From Candidatus Woesearchaeota archaeon (GTDB lineage: Archaea; Nanobdellota; Nanobdellia; Woesearchaeales; UBA583), in the NCBI GenBank assembly GCA_027858315.1, contig JAQICV010000037.1, positions 1-39,293 on the forward strand: 39,293 nt of DNA, read 5' to 3'. Below are positions 6,880 through 15,119 of the stretch, one piece after another (the stretch's first letter is position 1; every line of letters begins with the position of its first letter). The notes beneath the pieces were generated by a model. The model was not told the DNA's origin, did not search any database, and saw only the letters and a list, made by a program, of their open reading frames with translations. The position numbers were made by a program, and so were the translations under genes.

Positions 6880-8460
6880 CTATTTATTCATCTCATCTCT
6901 AAGTCTCATTTCCCTTTTCTTACGATTATAAGTAATAACAAATCTATGAACTTCATCTCTAACACTTCTAATAAAAAGCATCATCTCAGAATTTTTATCA
7001 AATTTTAAACTATCATTTCTTCCAAGCATAAAAATTTCTTCTTCTTTTTTAGCAAGAGAAATAATTGGAATTATTAATTTAAGTTCTTTCAAACTCTCAA
7101 CTGAAGCACTAAGTTGTCCTTTTCCTCCATCTATTATAATCAAATCAGGATAAGTTAAATTTTTATCTTTCAATTTTTTATACCTTCTATAAACAACTTC
7201 TTTCATTGAAGCAAAATCATCATTTTTCCCACTAAAACTTTTAATTTCAAATTTTCGATACTCTGTTTTATTAGGTTTTCCATCAACAAATTGAACCATA
7301 GCACCAACAAGGAAATCTTTACCTAGGTTTGACATATCAAAACATTCAATAACTTTAGGGATTTTTAGTAAATTCAATTTCTCTTTAATGTCTTTCAAAA
7401 TTTTATTTTCTAAAACATTTAACTTTGCATTTTTTTCTACAAGTTTAACAAGTTTAAGTTTGTCACCTTTTTGAGGAAAATTAATGGTAACTTTTGAACC
7501 TCTATTCTTAGCTAAATATTCTTCAAATAAATTTACATCTTCTAACTCAGTATTAATAATTACTTCTTTAGGTACAGAATTTTGAGAATAGTACATCTTA
7601 ATGAAACTCTCAAATAATTCTTCATCATACTCAAATCTAAAAGTCTTCTTTCCAGAAATAACTCCTTTTGAAATATTAAAAAGTTCGATAACTGCTCTAT
7701 CTGAATTATGAAGCATTACAATTACATCCTGATCATATCCTTTAATTAAATCTACATTCTGTTTTTCCTTTAAATGATTAATTGCTTCAATATGTCTCTT
7801 CTTCTCTGCAGCAAGCTCATATTTTTGCACATTTATGGCTTCGTGCATTTCTTTATTTAAGAGTTTTAGGACTTTAGATGTATTATTTCCATTGAGAAAG
7901 TTTTTTACATCCTCTAATCGCTTTAGATATATTTCTCTATCAACTTTATCAATTGAAGGTGCAGGAGCAAGTCCAATATCATAATTAAGTTGAGATCTTG
8001 TTGAATAAGTAGTATTAGTAATCATACCAAAAATTTCTACGACTAATCTTATTAGTTCTCTTCTGGAAGTTCCATCGACATATGGTCCAAAATAAATACC
8101 TTTTTTAGTAACTTTTCTAGCGCTAATAATTTTAGGTATATTATCTTCAGTTATTTTAATATATGCATATGTTTTCGAGTCTTTCAAATTAATATTATAT
8201 TTAGGTTTATTCTTTTTAATTAGTTTATTTTCAAGCAAAAGTGCTTCAAGTTCATTATCTACAATAATAAATTCCAAATCATAAATATTCCTTACAAGGA
8301 ACTGCGTTTTGGGTGAGTTTTTGTGGTCTGAACTAAAATAAGACTTTACTCTATTTTTAAGATTCTTAGCTTTACCAATATAAATAATATGTTCAAATTT
8401 ATCTTTAAATAAATAAACTCCTGGATTCTTAGGTAAAGACTTAAGTTTCTCTTTTAACAT
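6880..8460 (-). CDS. uvrC: Excinuclease ABC subunit C (UvrC), without the C-terminal HhH domain
   Basis: UvrC makes both incisions in nucleotide excision repair. The N-terminal GIY-YIG nuclease (3' incision) is visible as PGVYLFKDKFEHIIYIGKAK. A UVR motif that binds UvrB lies at about 193-228. The RNase H-like C-terminal nuclease (5' incision) shows ECFDMSN, LIIIDGGKGQLSAS and VRDEVHRF. At 526 aa it is shorter than usual (about 560-610). The protein ends at NRKKREMRLRDEMNK, exactly where bacterial homologues continue into the tandem helix-hairpin-helix DNA-binding domain, so that domain is missing. The stop is followed by non-coding sequence, so I see no separate HhH gene or frameshift remnant. 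The ATG at 8460 has a TATA box 25.5 bases upstream. Confidence 0.96.
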   Translation of the reverse strand: MLKEKLKSLPKNPGVYLFKDKFEHIIYIGKAKNLKNRVKSYFSSDHKNSPKTQFLVRNIYDLEFIIVDNELEALLLENKLIKKNKPKYNINLKDSKTYAYIKITEDNIPKIISARKVTKKGIYFGPYVDGTSRRELIRLVVEIFGMITNTTYSTRSQLNYDIGLAPAPSIDKVDREIYLKRLEDVKNFLNGNNTSKVLKLLNKEMHEAINVQKYELAAEKKRHIEAINHLKEKQNVDLIKGYDQDVIVMLHNSDRAVIELFNISKGVISGKKTFRFEYDEELFESFIKMYYSQNSVPKEVIINTELEDVNLFEEYLAKNRGSKVTINFPQKGDKLKLVKLVEKNAKLNVLENKILKDIKEKLNLLKIPKVIECFDMSNLGKDFLVGAMVQFVDGKPNKTEYRKFEIKSFSGKNDDFASMKEVVYRRYKKLKDKNLTYPDLIIIDGGKGQLSASVESLKELKLIIPIISLAKKEEEIFMLGRNDSLKFDKNSEMMLFIRSVRDEVHRFVITYNRKKREMRLRDEMNK

Positions 8461-8481
8461 AGAAAGAATTAGTTATTGTTT

Positions 8482-8489
8482 TTTATAAA
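8482..8489 (-). promoter_or_regulatory. TATA box of uvrC
   Basis: Palindromic TTTATAAA, centre 25.5 bases before ATG 8460. A leaderless start is predicted. Confidence 0.6.
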
Positions 8490-8494
8490 TGTAA

Positions 8495-9049
8495 TTAAGA
8501 CTCATATACACTAATTTTCTTTTTTTGGTAACAAACAATATAAGTATCATAAATATTGTCAATGATTTTATTCTTCAAGCTTTTTAATAAGATTTGACCC
8601 CTTATAACATCTTTTTGTAATTCTTTTTGGGCTATCTCTTCTCCTGCTTGGTATCTTATAGTTTCAAAATGTTTCTTGGCTCTTTTACTTATTTGGTATT
8701 CAATAATCTTTTTTTCTTTCTCAATTGTACTCTCAATTAGAATATCTAATGTTTCTTTAAATGTATCTGTAGATATCTCGAAATTCGAATAAAAATCATA
8801 ATTTGATTGAAATTCAGTCAAAATTGCTTCAACTAGTGGCTGTAGTCTTAATGCATATTCTAATCTAATTTCATTTTCAAATTGAGCTTTATCATATCCT
8901 CTGCTTCTAAAAGCTAGCAGGCTAGATGAAATATCTTCACTCAATTCAACAATTTCTCTTAAATTCTTTAGATTTTGATAAAAAATAGTATCTCTAGGTT
9001 TTTTATTGATTTCCTTTGATAAAACTATTTCAACAAAATCTAGTTCCAT
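8495..9049 (-). CDS. Hypothetical helical protein, 184 aa
   Basis: I do not recognise a family. The sequence is almost entirely alpha-helical with coiled-coil-like stretches (about 60-150), including EKEKKIIEYQISKRAKKHFE. It has no signal peptide or membrane segment. It lies directly upstream of uvrC on the same strand, and its stop is only about 10 bases from the uvrC TATA box. It has its own TATA element (TTTATTAA), centred 25.5 bases before ATG 9049. Position between uvrC and a Nudix hydrolase suggests, but does not show, a link to DNA repair. Confidence 0.7.
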   Translation of the reverse strand: MELDFVEIVLSKEINKKPRDTIFYQNLKNLREIVELSEDISSSLLAFRSRGYDKAQFENEIRLEYALRLQPLVEAILTEFQSNYDFYSNFEISTDTFKETLDILIESTIEKEKKIIEYQISKRAKKHFETIRYQAGEEIAQKELQKDVIRGQILLKSLKNKIIDNIYDTYIVCYQKKKISVYES

Positions 9050-9070
9050 AAAATTTTTGAAAGTTTAACC

Positions 9071-9078
9071 TTAATAAA
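9071..9078 (-). promoter_or_regulatory. TATA box of the 8495-9049 gene
   Basis: Minus-strand TTTATTAA, centre 25.5 bases before ATG 9049. Confidence 0.45.
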
Positions 9079-9123
9079 CATTCCTTAGAACAAACTTGTG
9101 CTAACAGATTTATTCAATTAACT

Positions 9124-9591
9124 TTAGTAAAACTCAACTTCATAATCTATTAACTTTTTTCCATCATAATTAAATTTTGAAGAAAAAATTTCTGGCTTTT
9201 CAAACCATTTCATAAAAATATAATCTCCTTCATTTAAAGGCAAGTCTAATAATTTGTCATCATCTATCCATTCTAATTCTCCTTCACGACTATTTTTAAT
9301 CAATTCACCATCGAATTTATCAACAATATATACAAAAACATACCAATCATTTCCTCCACCAAAGCAATTTGGAAAAGTAAGAAAACCTTTTAATTTTATT
9401 GATTTAACAACAAGTCCTGATTCTTCAAAAAGTTCTCTTTTAGCGCATTCTTCAGGACTCTCTCCTTCATCAAATTTCCCTCCCAAACCATTATACATTC
9501 CTTCATGCATATCATTCTCTTTCTTATTTCTATGCATCATCAAAGTTTGATTATTTTTTTTAACATAAATAAGAGTTGCAAGTTTTATCAT
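9124..9591 (-). CDS. Nudix hydrolase (8-oxo-dGTPase/MTH1-like)
   Basis: The 155-aa protein carries a full Nudix box, G-x5-E-x7-RELFEE-x-GL, spanning GGKFDEGESPEECAKRELFE and continuing ESGL. The three Glu of the REx2EE core coordinate Mg for pyrophosphate hydrolysis of a nucleoside-diphosphate-linked substrate. Family features include the N-terminal strand TLIYVKKNNQTLMMHR and the C-terminal EWIDDDKLLDLPLNEGDYIF with W-x-DD-x-(L/I)-x2-LP. These resemble MutT/MTH1-type 8-oxo-dGTP diphosphatases, so a role in cleaning the nucleotide pool is likely, although Nudix specificity cannot be read reliably from sequence. ATG 9591 follows a TATA box at the leaderless spacing. It lies in a repair-rich neighbourhood. 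Confidence 0.92.
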   Translation of the reverse strand: MIKLATLIYVKKNNQTLMMHRNKKENDMHEGMYNGLGGKFDEGESPEECAKRELFEESGLVVKSIKLKGFLTFPNCFGGGNDWYVFVYIVDKFDGELIKNSREGELEWIDDDKLLDLPLNEGDYIFMKWFEKPEIFSSKFNYDGKKLIDYEVEFY

Positions 9592-9612
9592 AAATAATTA
9601 AGATTTAGGTTT

Positions 9613-9620
9613 TTTATAAA
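9613..9620 (-). promoter_or_regulatory. TATA box of the Nudix gene
   Basis: Palindromic TTTATAAA, centre 25.5 bases before ATG 9591. It lies inside the 31-bp gap to the upstream MscS gene, so the two are separate units. Confidence 0.55.
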
Positions 9621-9622
9621 AT

Positions 9623-10510
9623 TTAGTCTTTCTTAATTGCAAGTAAATTTTCAAAAACATAGTTCTTAATTGATTCTTCTATCTTATAGTTGTATTTTGT
9701 AACCAAAATATCAAATGCTAATGTGAAGTTTTCGTTATCAGTTTTATCAATCTTCATTTTAATTGAAGAATTGTTGCTTATCAAGTCCTTAAATTCATTA
9801 TAAATACTCTCCAATATTTTCTCTTTATTTTTTTGATAATTCGAAAATCTCTCTAATGGTAGATTTACATCAAATTTAATGTTTTTAATAGAACCTTTAG
9901 TATAATTAATAATCTCTCTAGATATAACAATAGTATTTGGAATATAAACATAATCACCATTATCAGTTTTTAATTCAATATTCTTAAAAGTAAGATTACT
10001 AACTTTTCCTTTAAAATCACCAATCTTAATATAATCTTTCAATCTAACCTCATCTGAAAACATAATTAAAATACCATTCATAAAGTTAGAGATATAATCT
10101 TTAAATATCAAAACAAAGGCTACTGCTACTAAACTTATTGTTGTAAGTAAGTCTTTCAAATTTATAACAAAAGTATTAATGAATATCAGTACAAATATGA
10201 AATGATTCAAAAAGAATGAAATGCTATTGATTCCTAATGTAAAATTGTCAGAATGATCTTGTGATAATTTATTCCTTCTTAAATATAAGTAAATAATTGT
10301 TAATCTACTCATATTAAATATAAGGTTTAATAAAATATAATAAAAAATCACATCTACAATTTTATAAAAAAGAATATCATTTATGATGAAAGGTTCATAA
10401 TAAACTCTAAATAATAATAATATAATTAAAAAAAAAACTCTTAAATAGACTGAACCAAATGATCTCTTACTAAAAAACTTAGATATTTTATTTTTTAATC
10501 CTGTAAACAT
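9623..10510 (-). CDS. MscS-family mechanosensitive ion channel
   Basis: A small-conductance mechanosensitive channel homologue that would release osmolytes on hypo-osmotic shock. The N-terminal half has about four hydrophobic segments. The pore-lining TM3-type helix contains SLVAVAFVLIFKDYISNFMN, followed by the beta domain with VRLKDYIKIGDFKGKVSNLT and VYIPNTIVISREIINYT, the classic MscS (YggB) signature. The cytoplasmic tail is short. I chose ATG 10510 (MFTGLKNK...) over ATG 10525 because a TTTAAAAA element (10532-10539) is centred 25.5 bases before 10510, the spacing used across this window. The longer start would add only five residues. The product is 295 aa. Confidence 0.92.
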   Translation of the reverse strand: MFTGLKNKISKFFSKRSFGSVYLRVFFLIILLLFRVYYEPFIINDILFYKIVDVIFYYILLNLIFNMSRLTIIYLYLRRNKLSQDHSDNFTLGINSISFFLNHFIFVLIFINTFVINLKDLLTTISLVAVAFVLIFKDYISNFMNGILIMFSDEVRLKDYIKIGDFKGKVSNLTFKNIELKTDNGDYVYIPNTIVISREIINYTKGSIKNIKFDVNLPLERFSNYQKNKEKILESIYNEFKDLISNNSSIKMKIDKTDNENFTLAFDILVTKYNYKIEESIKNYVFENLLAIKKD

Positions 10511-10531
10511 AGAGTACTTAATCATCTATTC

Positions 10532-10539
10532 TTTTTAAA
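10532..10539 (-). promoter_or_regulatory. Probable TATA element of the MscS gene
   Basis: Minus-strand TTTAAAAA, centre 25.5 bases before ATG 10510. Weaker than the other boxes. Confidence 0.35.
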
Positions 10540-10589
10540 TCTTATTTATCGCTTTACAAATACTATGAAAGAATATTATTTCAGAAAGA

Positions 10590-10597
10590 TTTATAAT
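10590..10597 (+). promoter_or_regulatory. TATA box of the CPA2 antiporter
   Basis: TTTATAAT preceded by the purine-rich AGAAAGA, centre 26.5 bases before ATG 10620. A leaderless start is predicted. Confidence 0.6.
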
Positions 10598-10619
10598 CCT
10601 TCTTTAGTCTTAAATATTT

Positions 10620-11816
10620 ATGGTAGGTATTGATCCAATTTTACCCTTATTGGTAGAAATAACACTAATTATTTTGATAATGGGATTCTTATTAAAATTA
10701 TTAAAATTACCTTATGTAATAGGATATATTTTAGCAGGTTTAATTATAGGCCCTTATGGCCTTAAAGTTGTAACTGATGTTGAAATAATTTCTCTTTTAG
10801 GTTCAATGGGTGTAGTTATTCTATTGTTTTTTGTAGGTATGGAAATTTCTTTAAAAGATATAATCGATTCATGGAAATATGCTCTAGTTGGAACTTTAAT
10901 TCAAGTAGGAGGAAGTGTTTTAATCATGTATGGAGTTGGACATTTCTTTAGTTGGCCAATAAATCGTATAATCTTATTAGGATTTATAATTAGTCTTTCA
11001 AGTACTGCTGTAGTATTAAAAATCTTAGGAGATTTAAAAGAGAAAAACTCGAAAATTTCAAAGCATGTGATTAGTATACTTTTATTTCAAGATATTATTA
11101 TAGTTCCAATGATTATTATATTGGGTTTTTTAGGTGGTACCGAAGTTTCATATAAAGAGATAATGCTTCAGATAATTGGAGGAATATTAATTATAGGGTT
11201 CTTAGCATACTTGATTAAAGTAGGTAAGATAAATTTAAAATTTTTAAAATATATTAAGGATGATAAGGAAATGGAGATATTTGCATCATTTATTCTTTGT
11301 TTTGGTTTTGCTTTAATTACTGGCTTATTCGGACTCTCAGTTGCTCTTGGTGCTTTTATTGCAGGAATAGTTATCTCAGTATCTAAAGAAACTAAATGGG
11401 TTAAAGAGAGTTTAGAACCATTTTATGTAGTATTTGTTGCCATATTCTTTATATCTATTGGAATGCTTTTAAATTTAGATTTTATTAAAACAAACTATAA
11501 AACAATTATGATTATTGTATTTATCGCATTTTTCATTAATACCTTAATTAATTATATTGTTCTAAGAGCTCTAGGAAATACTAAAATTGAGAGCATGTAT
11601 GGAGGAGTATTATTGTCTCAGATAGGAGAATTTAGTTTTGTTCTTGCAGCATTAGGAATTAGTGCAGGAATCATTAGTGATTTTTCATATGATATGACAA
11701 TTTCAATTATTTCATTAACTCTTTTACTTAGCCCATTTTATATATTAATCTTTAGTAAATTGAGGAAAAAATTTCATATTAAAAATTCCAAAAAAACATT
11801 GAAAAATTCAAATTAA
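10620..11816 (+). CDS. CPA2-family cation:proton antiporter (Kef/NapA-type membrane domain)
   Basis: A 398-aa integral membrane protein with about 12 hydrophobic segments. It exchanges K+ or Na+ for H+ across the cytoplasmic membrane. Family marks are the first helices LKLPYVIGYILAGLIIGPYG, LLFFVGMEISLKDI, ISLSSTAVVLKIL and LLFQDIIIVPMIII (the conserved FQD region), then GLFGLSVALGAFIAGIVIS. The chain stops soon after the last helix (KLRKKFHIKNSKK), so the cytosolic TrkA-N/TrkA-C regulatory domains of KefB/KefC are absent, and regulation by NAD or glutathione is not expected in this subunit. The partner upstream and divergent is the MscS channel, so the pair looks like an osmotic/ion homeostasis module. 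Confidence 0.93.
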   Translation: MVGIDPILPLLVEITLIILIMGFLLKLLKLPYVIGYILAGLIIGPYGLKVVTDVEIISLLGSMGVVILLFFVGMEISLKDIIDSWKYALVGTLIQVGGSVLIMYGVGHFFSWPINRIILLGFIISLSSTAVVLKILGDLKEKNSKISKHVISILLFQDIIIVPMIIILGFLGGTEVSYKEIMLQIIGGILIIGFLAYLIKVGKINLKFLKYIKDDKEMEIFASFILCFGFALITGLFGLSVALGAFIAGIVISVSKETKWVKESLEPFYVVFVAIFFISIGMLLNLDFIKTNYKTIMIIVFIAFFINTLINYIVLRALGNTKIESMYGGVLLSQIGEFSFVLAALGISAGIISDFSYDMTISIISLTLLLSPFYILIFSKLRKKFHIKNSKKTLKNSN

Positions 11817-11822
11817 TTTTTT
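11817..11822 (+). terminator. Poly-T after the antiporter gene
   Basis: T6 immediately after the stop codon, a plausible archaeal terminator. Confidence 0.35.
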
Positions 11823-11883
11823 AATATTTAGGTTTATTATAAAATTAACTTTATTAATTTAGAAATAAATATAGTAACAAATC

Positions 11884-11891
11884 ATTATAAG
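11884..11891 (+). promoter_or_regulatory. TATA box of the secreted-protein operon
   Basis: ATTATAAG, centre 25.5 bases before ATG 11913. It would start the transcript at the second of two closely spaced ATGs. Confidence 0.45.
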
Positions 11892-11912
11892 TATTTTACT
11901 TTGTAAATGACT

Positions 11913-12170
11913 ATGAAATCTAAAAATAAATCAATATTAGCAATAATAAGTTTATTCATCATACTATTTATGAGTATGTTTTTATATGCAGATGTAAATG
12001 GTGTTTGGCATAGAGCAGAAGATATTCGAGGAGGAATCTTTGGTTTAGATCAAGACGAAGCGCCTACTGATTATCAATTCATCAATCCAGTTGATTTTGA
12101 TGATGAAATTACTGTTACTACAATTAAAAGTAGTAATGGGAATGGTAATGTTGTAATTCAACTAGGTTAG
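11913..12170 (+). CDS. Small secreted protein, 85 aa
   Basis: An N-terminal signal peptide or anchor (MKSKNKSILAIISLFIILFM) is followed by SMFLYADVNGVWHRAEDIRG and then GIFGLDQDE. The remaining mature chain is short (about 60 aa) and ends GNGNVVIQLG. The block VWHRAEDIRGGIFGLD looks like a compact conserved extracellular motif, but I cannot name the family. ATG 11913 is preferred to ATG 11907 from the TATA spacing. The downstream gene starts one base after its stop, so the two are almost certainly co-transcribed. An association with the large Cys-rich surface protein of the same operon is likely. Function is unknown. Confidence 0.7.
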   Translation: MKSKNKSILAIISLFIILFMSMFLYADVNGVWHRAEDIRGGIFGLDQDEAPTDYQFINPVDFDDEITVTTIKSSNGNGNVVIQLG

Positions 12171-12171
12171 A

Positions 12172-12717
12172 ATGGATAATTCAATTGATAAGAAAGAATT
12201 AATATTGATAATTTTAATTGTCATTATTAGTATATTTTTTCTAATTTTTTTAATATTTAATTCTAATCAATTAAATAACATTAAAGAAGTTGAATTTGAT
12301 TCAAATAATATTGAAAAAGAATTAACTTTTCAAGAAGCAATAGCAAGCAATGATGTTTCAAATTGTGATTATGTTGTAGAAAAGAATCTAATCGAGAGTT
12401 GTAAATTAGAATTAATTGAATGTAATGATGATGCTTGTTATTTTGACAAGGCTCGTTATAAAATGGATGAACAACTATGTTTTAATATTGATGATGAAGA
12501 TCAAAGCGCAGGTTGTTCTGCCTCCATTAAAATTTCTGATATAAAACAACGAGCTGTTTTAGAAGATGATATTCAGATTTGTGAAGAATTTGAAAATCTT
12601 GAAACAATAAATTTTTGCAGAGACAATTATTATATTGCTAGTCGTTATAATAAAGATGATTTAAGTTTTTGTAATAGTATTTTAAATGAGGTGATAAAAA
12701 ATGAATGTCTTAAATAA
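12172..12717 (+). CDS. Membrane-anchored protein with Cys-paired helical repeats
   Basis: The 181-aa product starts one base after the preceding stop. A single hydrophobic N-terminal helix (LILIILIVIISIFFLIFLIF) anchors an extracellular domain with ten cysteines. The cysteines occur in a loose repeat: an acidic lead, C-x2-(I/V/E), about 6-12 residues, then C (NCDYVVEKNLIESCKLE; QLCFNIDDEDQSAGC; QICEEFENLETINFC; SFCNSILNEVIKNEC). This suggests about four short helical hairpins, each tied by a disulfide. The last codons overlap the start of the next gene (ATG 12701), so translation is probably coupled. No named family is recognised. The role is inferred to be at the cell surface. Confidence 0.75.
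   Translation: MDNSIDKKELILIILIVIISIFFLIFLIFNSNQLNNIKEVEFDSNNIEKELTFQEAIASNDVSNCDYVVEKNLIESCKLELIECNDDACYFDKARYKMDEQLCFNIDDEDQSAGCSASIKISDIKQRAVLEDDIQICEEFENLETINFCRDNYYIASRYNKDDLSFCNSILNEVIKNECLK
12688..12695 (+). promoter_or_regulatory. Shine-Dalgarno site defining the start of the Cys-rich adhesin-like gene
   Basis: GAGGTGAT, a full match to the archaeal 16S 3' tail, lies 5 bases before ATG 12701. It is inside the preceding gene and fixes the intended start of the downstream gene, even though that frame is broken 60 bases later. Confidence 0.7.
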
Positions 12718-15098
12718 AATTTTCATTATTATTAATTTTATTATTAAATATAAGTCTAGTTTTTAGTTTCGATGTCTGTAATGTAAATATATTAGAACCT
12801 TGGTTTGTAGTAACTGATAGTTCAGGTAATGATGTGTTTATTGTTGATAACAATGGTGATATTTATTTTGAAGGTCAAGATCATATTTTAAACAATGCAA
12901 ATAGTGAAGAAAGTTTCAAAGTTGGTTCAGCATTTTTTAATAGTGTAACTAGTAATTTTAATTCATTTTCACAAGATTTAGGTAGTCTTCCTATTTCAAC
13001 TAATAGTTTAATAATCAAATCCAATTTAGGAATAGATGTTTCATCCTTTGATGAAAATGGAAATATTTATACGCTTGGCCAAGGAGTTTATGAGAATTCT
13101 CAGGCTAATTGTCTAGTTGATGGGAACTATTGTAATGGTGATATAAGAGAAAACCGTGATTATTTTTGTGACATAACTGGTTCAAAAACGGGTTTTTGTG
13201 ATTATAGTGTATTATCTAGTGAAGATTGTAGTACAAGACTAAGTACTGATACTGAGAGTGGAATTGACAAATTTATTCCAGGTACAGTAACTGATTTTAT
13301 TACATGTTCTGGTAGTTCTTGTACTTTTGTTCTTCATAGTGATTCATGTACTAGTGGAACTGATTTAGTTGATTATTATAATTCTGGTTCAAGTGTCAGT
13401 TCAACAAACTTTGATTGTAGTGATGATGATCATTACTATTGTAGTGGTTTAAATCGTTATGAAGAAATCAATTTATGTGGTAGTGGAGCATGTGATGGTG
13501 GGACTAATTATTTTGTTGAAACTTGCGTTACTCCTACAACTATTCTAGGTAGTTGGAATAGTTGTATTGATTGGGATACCAAAGCTAGAACAAATATAGA
13601 ATTTAGTGCAACTTGTTCTGCTTCTGGCTGTGGTCAAACAAGTTCTAATGTTGCTGAAACTCAAGATTGTAATAGTGGCAATTATTGTAGTGGTGGTAGT
13701 TGTTTACCTATTGTAAATTGTGTAGGTTCTTGGAGTGATACTAGCACTTGTAGTGTAAGTTGTGGAGGAGGAGTAAAAGAACAAGTTTACTCAATCACTA
13801 CACCTGCTTCTCTTGGTGGTTCTTCTTGTCCTTATGTTGATGGTGCAACAAGATTGGGAACTACTAGTTGTAATACTCAATCTTGTTGTGTAAGTCATGA
13901 TTATAGAGCATGTAGTGGCGGATTATCTGTTATGAATGATATTTATTGGTATGATAGTTGTGGGGTAAAAGAAGAAATGATTAAAGATTGTTCTCCAACT
14001 TTTTGTCTTTATGATCATGGCATTCCAATTTGTAAGGAAGAAGGTTCAACGCCATATTTATTTAGTGGAGTAAATAATGATTATTATATTGAGAATGATG
14101 TATTATCTACATATTTTGATCAATATTATGAAAACTCAAAATCTTGGTATGAAGAAGATTCAGGAGATAAACAAGTATACACTTTAACTGATTACTATGA
14201 AATGAGATTAAATCCAACAATTGAAGATGAAGGAGTAAAATTATTATTAAAAGAAATTGAACCCGAAGAGTCTCATATTGATGAAGTTAAATTATTAAGA
14301 ACAATTTATAATGAAAATGCAGAACTAATAATTGATCATGAAGAGAATAGTATTAAAATTGTAGACGAAGAATTATTAGAAAATAAAATTTTATCCTGTA
14401 ATCTCAATGAAGAAACTTGTTTTGAGGAAATTATAGAAACTGATTCTAAATTCATCTCAGTAGATGCTGGTAATGAAATTGAAATTGAATTAGATATTTC
14501 AGAATTAAAAGATAAAGAAGTTTACTTAATCATAAATAGTTGGGGTCATGTACCTATGAAAAATCAATTAGAACCTCTAGAAGCATATTCTGAAGCTTCA
14601 ATTAGAACTATGTTTGATTTAGGTAATGGTGAATATGAGATATTAAAAGATATTCATCCAAGAACAATTGAATCTAATCACTATTTATATATTGGTGACA
14701 TAATTGATGAAGCTCAAAATGATAAACTAAGTATGAAATTATTATTTACTCAATCTCATAATTTAGATTCAGTTCAAATGATGATTGTTGATGAAAAACC
14801 TTTTGTTCAAGAAGAATTATCATTAATTAAAGCAGAACATTCAAAAGATGGTAATGTGTTATTTAATTTATTAAATAAAGATAATATGTATGCTCATACA
14901 GTTAGAGGAGATGAGATTGAAATGTTATTTAGTAAACCTAAATTAGATTTAAAAGAAGGCGAAAAGGAAACTTTCGTATTTGTATCTTCTGGATTCTATC
15001 ATGGATTAAGAACTTATTTATATCCTGATGTAAATCCTGAAAATGATTATTTACCAGAAATCGAGAAATATGTAGAAGAATTAAATAAATTAAATTAA
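12701..15098 (+). CDS. Large secreted Cys-rich adhesin-like protein with TSP1-like segment; apparent +1 frameshift in the signal peptide
   Basis: The main frame is open from 12714 to 15098 but has no ATG/GTG/TTG start before GTG 12834. ATG 12701, with a perfect ribosome site, is in another frame and stops at 12764. Removing one base from AAAATTTT (12716-12723) joins them into a typical signal peptide (MNVLNKFSLLLILLLNISLV, then FS/FDV) on a protein of about 798 aa. Mature domains in order: two beta-repeats ending in a G-N/D-I-Y-x3-G motif (WFVVTDSSGNDVFIVDNNGD; LGIDVSSFDENGNIYTLGQ); several C-x4-C modules (TVTDFITCSGSSC); a thrombospondin type-1-like segment GSWSDTSTCSVSCGGG (13720-13870); and a C-terminal acidic, Cys-poor region of about 350 aa. 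There is no C-terminal anchor. It is probably a surface or secreted adhesin. The break may be a sequencing error or real. Confidence 0.75.
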
Positions 15099-15103
15099 TT
15101 TTT
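15099..15103. terminator. Short T-run between convergent genes
   Basis: T5 immediately after the stop of the adhesin-like gene, within the 21-bp gap to the end of uvrA. A minimal archaeal terminator is possible. Confidence 0.25.
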
Positions 15104-15119
15104 ACTTTAATAAAATTAA

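Noticed and set aside
12764-12834. Treating the adhesin-like protein as a dead pseudogene
   Set aside because: Apart from one base in the signal peptide, the frame is open for almost 2.4 kb with intact, patterned cysteines. A sequence error or phase variation is more likely than decay.
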